NCBI GenBank assembly: GCA_934438035.1
Contig: CAKSBK010000081.1
Coordinates: 1 to 5,521, forward strand
DNA length: 5,521 bases
DNA from: an uncultured Christensenellaceae bacterium
Lineage (GTDB): Bacteria > Bacillota > Clostridia > Christensenellales > Christensenellaceae
Direction of reading: 5' to 3'
Positions 1-5,521 of this stretch are shown piece by piece (the stretch's first letter is position 1; every line of letters begins with the position of its first letter). Made by a program: the position numbers and the translations under genes. The notes beneath the pieces are model-generated. The model was given only the letters and a program-made list of their open reading frames with translations. It did not search any database and had not been told where the DNA came from.

Positions 1-281
1 GAATAACAGTCCTCTGCGGCGGCGGGGTAAGGGTTTCTTATTGAAAGACGATATCCCGGGCAAACGACAACCGCTCCGTATTTTTCCGTAAGCTTTGCGG
101 CGGAGGAGATGTACGCCATTTCTTTCATTCCGAGAAAATACCCGCCGCCGTGCAGCCATAATAAACCCACGGCGTCTTTTTTCGGTTTTTCGGGGGAAAG
201 TATAAGCGCGGAAATTTCAGCGCCGGCAACGGGAATTTTCACCTTTTTTACTTTCACTCCCCGTTTTTTTAAGCCTCGCAT
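1..281 (-). CDS. Alpha/beta hydrolase (HGGG/HSL-like esterase), N-terminal part
   Basis: The first 93 codons of a minus-strand gene that continues past the left edge of the window. The translation begins MRGLKKRGVKVKKV and contains HGGG at about residues 44-47 (preceded by LLWL), then PGYRL at 75-79 and NPYPAAAED at 83-91. This order of motifs is typical of the hormone-sensitive-lipase/esterase branch of alpha/beta hydrolases: HGGG forms the oxyanion hole, and the YRL...PYPAA segment precedes the nucleophile elbow. The catalytic GxSxG serine and the later Asp and His would lie outside the window, so activity cannot be judged. The ATG at 281-279 is forced, because an in-frame TAA sits five codons upstream with no other start codon between. 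The gene begins one base after the stop of the HD-protein gene, with no convincing Shine-Dalgarno, so translational coupling is likely. The substrate is unknown; carboxylesters or small acyl esters are the family norm. No signal peptide is visible, which suggests a cytoplasmic enzyme. Confidence 0.85.
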   Translation of the reverse strand, partial: MRGLKKRGVKVKKVKIPVAGAEISALILSPEKPKKDAVGLLWLHGGGYFLGMKEMAYISSAAKLTEKYGAVVVCPGYRLSIRNPYPAAAEDCY

Positions 282-282
282 T

Positions 283-855
283 TTAAAGCTCGCTTACAAG
301 CTTTTCTATCGTCTCTTCTTTATCCTTCATCGCATTAAGCGTCTCCGTAAGAAGCTTCTGTAAATCCCAGCCCAGCATTTCGGCGCCGCTTTTAATTACT
401 TCTCTTGAACAGCCCGCCGCAAACGAAGCCTGCTTAAACTTCTTGTTAAGGCTTTTATATTCCATATCCGAAACGGATTTTGAGGGACGCATAAGCGCGC
501 ACGCTCCTATAAGCCCCGTTAATTCGTCCGTCGCATAAAGCACCTTTTCCATTTCATGAACCAGCTCAATATCGACGCAGATTCCGTAGCCGTGGCTGGC
601 AGTCGAGTGAATAATACTCTCCGGCACGCCCTCACTTCTCATTATCTCCTGTCCTTTAACGCAGTGCTCCTCCGGGTAAAGCTCAAAATCAAGGTCGTGA
701 AGAAGGCCTACTATCCCCCAATAATCCTCCTCTTCGCCGTAGCCCAGCTTTTGTGCAAAATATCTCATAACCTGCTCAACCGTTATCGCATGCCTTAAAT
801 GAAAAGGATCCTTATTATATTTTTTTAAAAGCTCAAGCGCCTCGTCTCTTGTCAT
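283..855 (-). CDS. HD-superfamily phosphohydrolase, COG2316-like
   Basis: A complete 190-residue soluble protein of the HD metal-dependent phosphohydrolase superfamily. The visible metal-ligand pattern is H22 (in RHAITVEQ), H53-D54 (in GLLHDLDFE) and D110 (in YATDELTG). H64 (PEEH), H83 and H88 (SHGYG) could serve a second metal or the substrate. From memory, the WGIVGLLHD, YPEEH, DELTG and ACALMRPSK blocks resemble the small 'predicted HD hydrolase' group COG2316, whose substrate is not established. The length of about 190 residues fits that group. The start ATG at 855-853 has a clear GGAGG (867-863) seven bases upstream, and a near-consensus promoter lies about 30 bases before the start. The gene is divergent from the wall-synthesis operon and is co-transcribed with the downstream esterase-like gene, with only one base between them. 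The family call is firm. A nucleotide or phosphate-ester substrate is inference from the superfamily only. Confidence 0.9.
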   Translation of the reverse strand: MTRDEALELLKKYNKDPFHLRHAITVEQVMRYFAQKLGYGEEEDYWGIVGLLHDLDFELYPEEHCVKGQEIMRSEGVPESIIHSTASHGYGICVDIELVHEMEKVLYATDELTGLIGACALMRPSKSVSDMEYKSLNKKFKQASFAAGCSREVIKSGAEMLGWDLQKLLTETLNAMKDKEETIEKLVSEL

Positions 856-884
856 AAAAAATCCTCCGTAAAAAAGTTTTCTAT

Positions 885-913
885 ATTATACTCTTACGAA
901 AACAAACTGTAAA
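885..913 (-). promoter_or_regulatory. Sigma-A-type promoter for the HD protein/hydrolase pair
   Basis: Read on the minus strand, the sequence shows TTTACA (913-908, five of six matches to TTGACA), a 17-base spacer, and a perfect TATAAT (890-885). Transcription would begin near position 878. That gives a leader of about 20 bases that contains the GGAGG ribosome binding site of the HD gene. Box quality and spacing make this the strongest promoter visible in the window. Confidence 0.85.
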
Positions 914-988
914 CCCCTGTAAAAAAGCCGCGAAAAACCGCATATTTGAAAGGTTTACCAAATTTTAATGGAATACGCCTCGCCGTAA

Positions 989-997
989 TGGTATAAT
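989..997 (+). promoter_or_regulatory. Extended -10 promoter for the wall-synthesis operon
   Basis: A perfect TATAAT at 992-997 is preceded by TGG at 989-991, giving the TGnTATAAT extended -10 form. The -35 region at the normal distance (around 969-974, TGGAAT) matches the consensus poorly, which fits an extended -10 promoter or one that needs an activator. The expected start is near 1004, giving a leader of about 32 bases to the ATG at 1036. No other promoter is evident before the tightly packed downstream genes, so this one probably drives all four. Confidence 0.7.
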
Positions 998-1035
998 AGG
1001 AAAATAATGAAGAGGCGCACGCAAAGGACGGTATT

Positions 1036-1566
1036 ATGAAGAAGAACAAATATGAAGTTAAACAAAGCTATGTTTCCCTATACGTTATGTTCGGGCTTTT
1101 AACGATGATAACGCTGTATTTTGCATACGTATTTCCGAAAATAAACATACTTTTTTATATTTTAAGCTCCTTTTTTATAATGGGAATAACTGCGGAAAAT
1201 AAACCCCTTGCGGCATTTATAACCTATTTATGCGTAAGCGCAGCCTCTTTAATACTTATGCCCATACCCTATGCGCTTCCGTATATCGCTCTTTTCGGAC
1301 ATTACGCAATAGCGAAATATTTACTTGAAAGGCTTAAAGATAAGGCGATACGCTTTACCGCAAAGCTTCTTTATTTTAACGCCTTCTGCGCGATTATTTA
1401 TTTTGCAGTGCTGCAAACGCAGTTTTTGCCCTCCGAAATATATTCCTCTCTCCCCGTCTGGGCTTTAATACTGATTTTACAGCCCTGCTTTATAATCTAC
1501 GACATACTTTTAAGCGTTGTTAACAGGGCTTACGCAGAAAATATAAAAGACAAAATCACTCAATAG
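1036..1566 (+). CDS. Six-helix integral membrane protein of unknown function
   Basis: I do not recognise this 176-residue protein. It has a short basic N-terminus (MKKNKYEVK) and about six hydrophobic segments, near residues 12-33, 36-52, 57-78, 79-96, 109-128 and 139-162. These are separated by short loops, with a basic cytoplasmic-looking loop at about 98-110 (ERLKDKAIRFTAK) and a polar tail (YAENIKDKITQ). It carries no obvious catalytic motif, nucleotide-binding site or cysteine pair. The size and compact helices recall small transporter S-components or membrane scaffold proteins, but nothing in the sequence proves either. The ATG at 1036 has AAGGA (1024-1028) seven bases upstream and lies just downstream of the extended -10 promoter, so it is the first gene of the operon. 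The stop is 10 bases before the FHA gene. Its position before an FHA-SEDS-PBP set suggests a role in, or regulation of, envelope synthesis; this rests on context alone. Confidence 0.85.
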   Translation: MKKNKYEVKQSYVSLYVMFGLLTMITLYFAYVFPKINILFYILSSFFIMGITAENKPLAAFITYLCVSAASLILMPIPYALPYIALFGHYAIAKYLLERLKDKAIRFTAKLLYFNAFCAIIYFAVLQTQFLPSEIYSSLPVWALILILQPCFIIYDILLSVVNRAYAENIKDKITQ

Positions 1567-1576
1567 GAAATAATTT

Positions 1577-2017
1577 ATGGATACACAGTCATACGCCGCT
1601 TTAGCTTCGGTAACAAAATACTGGTACCTTATACTGATAGCGCTTATATTTTTAAGTCTCGTTTTGGTTTCCGTTTCCGAATACCGGCAGAAAAAAAAGA
1701 TACGCAAAGAAGTAGGCAGGTTTGTAGGCTACCTTGAGCAAAAGGGCAGTCAGGACAGAATAGGTCTTACCGAAGAAAATATATTAGGCAGCGGATCCCG
1801 CTGCGATATAATAATAGACAGTCCGTACGTAAGAAAGACTCACGCAGTCATATATTACCGCGACGGTATGCTTATATTGCGCCCCGTTTCGGGAGACACA
1901 AAAATCAACGGCAGACGAGCCATAAGAGAGCACGAGATTTTTACGGGCGACAGCATTGAAACGGGCGACGTCTCGTTTAAGGTATATAAAAAGGAGGCGA
2001 CGGACAATGAAAATTAA
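1577..2017 (+). CDS. Membrane-anchored FHA-domain protein with altered phosphopeptide site
   Basis: A 146-residue protein with one transmembrane segment at about residues 15-34 (WYLILIALIFLSLVLV), a basic linker (YRQKKKIRKE), and a C-terminal forkhead-associated domain at about 62-138 that is probably cytosolic. The FHA landmarks are LG(S) at 70-72, CDIII at 76-80, THAVI at 88-92, KINGRRA at 109-115 and the GDSIETGDVSF strand pair near 124-134. FHA domains normally bind phosphothreonine through an Arg in the GR motif and a Ser in the SxxH motif. Here these positions read Ser72 and Arg86, while His89 and Asn111-Gly112 remain, so classical phosphothreonine binding is doubtful. FHA proteins beside RodA and a PBP are known from the mycobacterial fhaB-rodA-pbpA cluster, so a scaffold for wall synthesis is the likely role. 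AGGAAA (1565-1570) overlaps the previous stop and serves as ribosome binding site. The 3' end overlaps the SEDS gene by 11 bases. Confidence 0.88.
   Translation: MDTQSYAALASVTKYWYLILIALIFLSLVLVSVSEYRQKKKIRKEVGRFVGYLEQKGSQDRIGLTEENILGSGSRCDIIIDSPYVRKTHAVIYYRDGMLILRPVSGDTKINGRRAIREHEIFTGDSIETGDVSFKVYKKEATDNEN
1991..1997 (+). promoter_or_regulatory. Ribosome binding site fixing the SEDS gene start
   Basis: AAGGAGG lies nine bases before the ATG at 2007. The reading frame is also open from an ATG at 1956, but that upstream start would add 17 very basic residues (KRATSRLRYIKRRRR) translated from the FHA coding region, and it has no Shine-Dalgarno of its own. This site therefore decides the start at 2007. 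Because it lies inside the end of the FHA gene, the two are probably translationally coupled. Confidence 0.85.
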
Positions 2018-3254
2018 AAGAAAATCCGCTGCGATGATACTTATATTGCAGACGCTTTTCATACTCTCCGTATTCTTTCAGCTCTCCTTAAGAGAGGAGC
2101 ATATAGACTACATCGCCGCCTGCGTGGGGCTCGTCCTCTCGTTTTTTAATATTCTTCTTTATAACCTTCTGCGGGGAATTTTCCGCCAGCTTGACAGGTT
2201 CGTACTGCTTTCCGCTCAGTTTTTATGGTCTATAGGTCTTTGCGTAATATACAGAATAAACCCCGACCTTGCGGTTAAACAATTTGCATTTGTCATTTTG
2301 GGAGCAATGCTCTGCGTAATAATGATGCTTGTAATAGTTAAAAACAGCGATTTCGGAAAGCTTAACTGGATATTTATGATCGCCTCGGCGGTCCTGCTTC
2401 TCGGAACGTTTTTATTCGGGCGCACTATAGGCGGCGCAAAAAACTGGATAAAGCTCGGCCCCATTTCCATCCAACCGAGCGAGCTTGTAAAGGTCGTCTT
2501 TATAATAGTCTCCGCATACTTTCTTTCTACGGAAAAAACGCTTAAGGCATTTATACCCTACCTCGGGTTTACCGCTTTTTGCGTAATAATACTCGTTGTT
2601 TCAAAGGATTTGGGCTCTGCGCTTTTATTTGCCGTAACGTTTCTTATACTCTTTTACTCCGCTACGGGCAGAAAGCTTTTAACGTTGGCGGGCGTCGGCG
2701 TTTTGGGCGCGGGCGCCGTCGGCAGTTACCTCTTATTTTCGCACGTTAGAACGAGGGTGGAAATTTGGCTTGACCCTTGGGCAAACTACGCTTCAAGCGG
2801 ATATCAGATAGTTCAGGGGCTTTTTGCGCTTGCAAGCGGAGGACTTTTCGGCGTGGGCCTCGGGCTCGGAATGCCGGAGGTTATTCCCGCAAGCTCCACG
2901 GATTATATATTCACCGTAATCGGCGAGGAGTTCGGCTGCATAGTCGCCTTAATGGTAGTCGCCTTTTATATAGTGTTTATAATAAGAGGAATGTTAATCG
3001 CCCTTGACACAAAAAGCCAGTTTGACACAATTCTCGTATTCGGCTGCACCGCCATGCTCGCAGCGCAGAGCTTTATAATTTTAGGCGGCGTAATAAAGCT
3101 TATCCCGCTTACGGGCGTAACGCTTCCGTTTATAAGTGCGGGCGGAAGCTCGATGATGTCCTCCTGCATGATGCTCGGAATAATAGAGGGCGTGGCGGTT
3201 AAAAACGGCAAGCGCGACGAAGAAGACATAAAGCTTTTGGGAGGCGGATACTGA
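2007..3254 (+). CDS. FtsW/RodA/SpoVE-family (SEDS) peptidoglycan glycosyltransferase
   Basis: A 415-residue polytopic membrane protein of normal SEDS length. It polymerises lipid II into glycan strands at the outer face of the membrane and works with a class B PBP. Landmarks are IGGAKNWIKLG (141-151), IQPSEL (155-160), KDLGSALL (200-207), the extracytoplasmic loop with GYQIVQGLFALASGGLFG (265-282) and STDYIFTVIGEEFG (297-310), and PLTGVTLPFISAGGSSM (367-383). Asp299 in STDYIF aligns with the catalytic Asp of RodA. Ten or more hydrophobic stretches span about residues 10-397, and the C-terminus is short and charged. Sequence alone does not settle RodA against FtsW or SpoVE. The neighbouring PBP and FHA gene favour the RodA-PbpA type of elongation or alternative pair over the divisome. 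It overlaps the FHA gene by 11 bases, and its TGA shares one base with the ATG of the PBP gene, so the products are likely made in balanced amounts. Confidence 0.95.
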   Translation: MKIKRKSAAMILILQTLFILSVFFQLSLREEHIDYIAACVGLVLSFFNILLYNLLRGIFRQLDRFVLLSAQFLWSIGLCVIYRINPDLAVKQFAFVILGAMLCVIMMLVIVKNSDFGKLNWIFMIASAVLLLGTFLFGRTIGGAKNWIKLGPISIQPSELVKVVFIIVSAYFLSTEKTLKAFIPYLGFTAFCVIILVVSKDLGSALLFAVTFLILFYSATGRKLLTLAGVGVLGAGAVGSYLLFSHVRTRVEIWLDPWANYASSGYQIVQGLFALASGGLFGVGLGLGMPEVIPASSTDYIFTVIGEEFGCIVALMVVAFYIVFIIRGMLIALDTKSQFDTILVFGCTAMLAAQSFIILGGVIKLIPLTGVTLPFISAGGSSMMSSCMMLGIIEGVAVKNGKRDEEDIKLLGGGY

Positions 3255-4642
3255 TGAAAAAAATCGCTAAAAGCTCAAGAGAAAAGCTTAATAAAAATAT
3301 ACGCGCGGTACTTTCTTTATACATAGTGCTTTTTGCGGCAATAATAGTTTACCTCGGTTATTCAGTCATAACCTTCGGAGACGAATGGTCTAACACCCCT
3401 TACAACCCGAGGATTCAGAAGGCTATAGAGAACATTACGGAGGGCTCGATTTTCGACAGAAACGGCACGCTTCTCGCCTCGAGCGAAAGCGATAAAAGCG
3501 AGCGCTCATATATCGAAGACAAAACCTCAAGGCTCGCTTTAAGCCATGTTTTGGGAGATACTCACGGAATGAGCGTCGGCGCAAACTCCGTTTTCACTAG
3601 CTATCTTTACGGCTTAAAGGACGGCTCCGTTTCGGCGGGGGCGACAAGGGGAAACGACATAACCTTAACCGTTGACGCTTCCCTTTCAAAATATATTTAC
3701 CAAAACATGAACTCCATGCGAGGCGCCGCCGTGGTTATGAATTATAAAACGGGAGAGATTTTGGCAAACGTCTCAATAGCCGCCTTTGACCCCGTAAGCG
3801 TAACGGAAGACACTTTAGAAGACGGCGCGCTTTTAGATAAATCCGTAATGGGAAGATATCCCCCCGGCTCAACAATGAAAATAGTTACGGCGAGCGCCGC
3901 AGTTGAAAACGGCATAGACTTCTCATATACCTGCACGGGAAGCGACACCGTCGACGGACAAAAGGTAACCTGCGTACATGCGCACGGAACGCAAAATCTT
4001 TCGGACGCATTTAAAAACAGCTGCAACTGCTATTTTGCAAAGCTTTCAAACGAGGTCGGCAGCGAAAAGCTAATGGACATGGCAAACCGCTTCGGCTTTA
4101 ACGTTAATTGGAAGTTTAACGACATAGTTTTATATGAAAGCAATTTTGAGCTTTCAAGCAGTGCGGGAGATATCGCCTGGGCGGGAATAGGACAATATAA
4201 AGACCTCATAACCCCCATGCACGCCTGCATGATGGCGGGCGCCGTTGCAAACAGCGGAACAATGCCCACGCCTAAGCTTCTGTATTCCTCGGTTAACGAA
4301 AACGGGCAGAAAACCTACAGCTTAAGCCCGGAAGCGTATACTCAGGTTATGACCTCTTCCGTTGCGGGAACAATTAAAGAATACATGAAAAACGTCGTTA
4401 AAAGCGGCACGGGAACCTCCGCCGCAGTATACGGCTTAGACATCGGCGGAAAGACCGGCACTGCGGAATTTGTGGATTCGGAAACAGGCGAGGTTAAAAA
4501 CCATTCCTGGTTCGTCGGCTTTATAGACAGCGAAGACAAGCCCTATTGTCTTGCGGTTATATTTGAGGGCGCGGGCTACGGCTCTAAATACGCCGCCCCT
4601 CTTGCGGGAAAAATATTTACTTACATCGCAAACAACTATTAA
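3254..4642 (+). CDS. Class B penicillin-binding protein (PbpA/PBP2-like transpeptidase)
   Basis: A 462-residue D,D-transpeptidase anchored by one N-terminal membrane helix (about 18-40), with the catalytic domain outside the cell. The pedestal region carries EGSIFDRNGTLLASS (63-77), the class B signature box, with Glu where Arg is common. The transpeptidase domain from about residue 155 has all three penicillin-binding motifs: S206-T-M-K209 within PPGSTMKI, S256-C-N258, and K400-T-G402 within GGKTGTAEF. The Cys227/Cys240 pair and SCN resemble clostridial PBPs. At 462 residues it is compact for a class B PBP and lacks a C-terminal PASTA extension, ending soon after the last strands (IFTYIANNY). 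It should cross-link strands made by the SEDS partner encoded immediately upstream. The start overlaps the SEDS stop as TGATG, with GGGAGG (3239-3244) nine bases ahead. It is the last gene of the operon, followed by a hairpin. Assignment to PbpA rather than another class B subgroup rests on gene order. Confidence 0.95.
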   Translation: MKKIAKSSREKLNKNIRAVLSLYIVLFAAIIVYLGYSVITFGDEWSNTPYNPRIQKAIENITEGSIFDRNGTLLASSESDKSERSYIEDKTSRLALSHVLGDTHGMSVGANSVFTSYLYGLKDGSVSAGATRGNDITLTVDASLSKYIYQNMNSMRGAAVVMNYKTGEILANVSIAAFDPVSVTEDTLEDGALLDKSVMGRYPPGSTMKIVTASAAVENGIDFSYTCTGSDTVDGQKVTCVHAHGTQNLSDAFKNSCNCYFAKLSNEVGSEKLMDMANRFGFNVNWKFNDIVLYESNFELSSSAGDIAWAGIGQYKDLITPMHACMMAGAVANSGTMPTPKLLYSSVNENGQKTYSLSPEAYTQVMTSSVAGTIKEYMKNVVKSGTGTSAAVYGLDIGGKTGTAEFVDSETGEVKNHSWFVGFIDSEDKPYCLAVIFEGAGYGSKYAAPLAGKIFTYIANNY

Positions 4643-4644
4643 AA

Positions 4645-4676
4645 AAATCCTCCGCGTTTATAAATGCGGAGGATTT
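4645..4676. terminator. Intrinsic terminator shared by convergent genes
   Basis: A perfect 11-base-pair inverted repeat: AAATCCTCCGC (4645-4655) pairs with GCGGAGGATTT (4666-4676) around a 10-base AT-rich loop. On the minus strand the right arm runs into seven consecutive T residues (4647-4641), so it is a strong terminator for htpG, whose stop is only about 18 bases away. On the plus strand the hairpin starts two bases after the PBP stop but is followed by the weaker tract ATTTACATTT, so it probably also ends the wall operon, less efficiently. Confidence 0.88.
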
Positions 4677-4693
4677 ACATTTGCTCATTTATT

Positions 4694-5521
4694 TTAAGAC
4701 ATCAGCTTGCAGATATCGTTTGAAAAGGCTACGGGGTCTTCAATCTTAAGTCCCTCTATCAAGAGCGCCTGCTCATATAAAAGCTTTGAATAAAGCTTCA
4801 GCTTTTCATCGTCCTTAATATTCGAAAGCGCCTTAAACACATCGTGAGAGGGGTTTATCTCCAAAACTCTCTGCGCCTTCGCCTCGTTTTGCATGGGCAT
4901 TGAGTTTAATACCTTTTCCATTTCTATAGAAAGGTCTCCCTCGGAAACAAGGCATACGGCGGAATCCTTTAAACGCTTTGAAAGGCGAACGTCGCTTACG
5001 CAGTCCTTTAGGTCTTCTTTTATTCTCAAAAGGAGGTCTTTATTCTGCTCCGTCTTTTCGGAAAGCTCCTTTTTCTCTTCTTCCGTCGAAAGGTCAAGGT
5101 CGTTATCCGAAACGGACTTAAACTTCTTTTCCTCGTAGCTGTCAAGAAGCTTTATCGCAAATTCGTCCACATCGTCCGTCATGCACAAAATATCGTAGCC
5201 CTTTTCACGCACCTTTTCCGTTTGAGGCAGGTGAAGAACGCTTTCTTTGTTTTCACCGCAGACGTAATAAATCTCCTTTTGGTCTTCTTTCATTTCGCTT
5301 ACGTATTCCTTTAAGCTTATCATCTTCTTTTGCTTGTCGGAATAATATAAAAGCAAATCCTTTAAGAAGTCTTTATTTTCTCCGTAGCCCTGATATACGC
5401 CGTATTTAAGCGTTGTTCCGAAGCTTGAGAAGAACCTTTCGTATTTTTCCCTATCGTCCTTCATAAGCTTTAAGAGCTCCTGCTGAATCTTCTTTTTAAG
5501 GCTCTGCGCAATGACCTTAAG
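4694..5521 (-). CDS. htpG: Molecular chaperone HtpG (Hsp90), C-terminal 275 residues
   Basis: The C-terminal part of the bacterial Hsp90 chaperone, an ATP-driven dimeric cytoplasmic protein that remodels client proteins. The frame is open to the right edge: codons beyond the first internal Met (5464) read LKVIAQSLKKKIQQELLKL, which joins smoothly to KDDREKYERFFSSFG as in other HtpG proteins, so that Met is not the start. Recognisable middle-domain blocks are LKYGVYQGYGENKD, LKEYVSEMKEDQKEIYY and TDDVDEFAIKLLDSYEEKKF. The C-terminal dimerisation region has VCLVSEGDLSIEMEKVLNSM, RVLEINPSHDVF and LLYEQALLIEGLKIEDPVAF, and the protein ends near CKLMS as is usual in Bacillota. A highly charged segment (about STEEEKKELSEKTEQNKD) separates the middle and C-terminal parts. 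The ATPase N-domain, promoter and ribosome binding site lie outside the window. The gene converges on the wall operon with the shared terminator between them. Confidence 0.96.
   Translation of the reverse strand, partial: LKVIAQSLKKKIQQELLKLMKDDREKYERFFSSFGTTLKYGVYQGYGENKDFLKDLLLYYSDKQKKMISLKEYVSEMKEDQKEIYYVCGENKESVLHLPQTEKVREKGYDILCMTDDVDEFAIKLLDSYEEKKFKSVSDNDLDLSTEEEKKELSEKTEQNKDLLLRIKEDLKDCVSDVRLSKRLKDSAVCLVSEGDLSIEMEKVLNSMPMQNEAKAQRVLEINPSHDVFKALSNIKDDEKLKLYSKLLYEQALLIEGLKIEDPVAFSNDICKLMS

Noticed and set aside
109..363. Plus-strand open frame of 84 codons
   Set aside because: It lies opposite the hydrolase start and the end of the HD gene, lacks a ribosome binding site, and has the low-complexity Phe-rich composition of an antisense shadow.
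944..963. Inverted repeat ATTTG-n10-CAAAT between the divergent promoters, possible operator
   Set aside because: The arms are only five bases, AT-rich in an AT-rich region, and do not extend; chance is a sufficient explanation.
1956..2006. Upstream ATG extending the SEDS protein by 17 residues
   Set aside because: There is no Shine-Dalgarno before it, the extra residues are an Arg-rich read of the FHA coding strand, and AAGGAGG is correctly placed for the ATG at 2007.
2777..3007. Plus-strand 76-codon open frame inside the SEDS gene
   Set aside because: It overlaps conserved catalytic SEDS sequence in another frame, has an Arg-rich composition and lacks a ribosome binding site.
4643..4693. 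Small RNA or riboswitch in the gap between the PBP and htpG genes
   Set aside because: The gap is only about 50 bases and is fully explained by the 11-base-pair hairpin with a T tract, a standard terminator.
5462..5464. Met codon taken as the start of a 256-residue chaperone gene
   Set aside because: The frame stays open to the window edge and the upstream codons match HtpG middle-domain sequence, so this is an internal Met of a gene cut by the window.

Overview
The window reads as chromosomal DNA of a low-to-moderate GC Bacillota, most likely a member of the Clostridia. The evidence is AT-leaning codons with many ATA, TTA and AAG, strong GGAGG ribosome binding sites, a firmicute-style HtpG C-terminus, and the gene order FHA protein, SEDS glycosyltransferase, class B penicillin-binding protein. 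This assignment is inferred from sequence character, not from a database match. I see no mobile element, CRISPR array, rRNA or tRNA, and no sign of recent transfer.

Layout: (1) Positions 1-855 hold two minus-strand genes. An HD-superfamily phosphohydrolase (283-855) is followed one base later by the start of an alpha/beta hydrolase of the HGGG type, which runs off the left edge. (2) Positions 856-1035 are a divergent control region. A near-consensus sigma-A promoter points left, and an extended -10 promoter points right. (3) Positions 1036-4642 are a tight four-gene plus-strand operon: an unrecognised six-helix membrane protein, a membrane-anchored FHA protein, a FtsW/RodA/SpoVE-family (SEDS) peptidoglycan polymerase, and a class B PBP transpeptidase. 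The gene gaps are 10 bases, an 11-base overlap, and a 1-base overlap (TGATG). (4) Positions 4643-4693 hold a strong hairpin between convergent genes. (5) From 4694 to the right edge is the C-terminal part of htpG (Hsp90) on the minus strand, with its N-terminus outside the window.

The SEDS protein polymerises glycan strands from lipid II, and its partner PBP cross-links them; the overlap of their genes fits 1:1 production of a polymerase-transpeptidase complex. The FHA protein occupies the place held by FhaB next to rodA-pbpA in Actinobacteria, where Ser/Thr kinase signalling controls wall synthesis. Here, however, the residues that usually grip phosphothreonine are substituted and no kinase or phosphatase lies in the window. 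The first gene, a small multi-pass membrane protein of unknown function, is the best candidate for something undescribed. Nothing here supports a wholly new multi-gene system; the window is mainly a conserved wall-synthesis operon with a few details worth checking.
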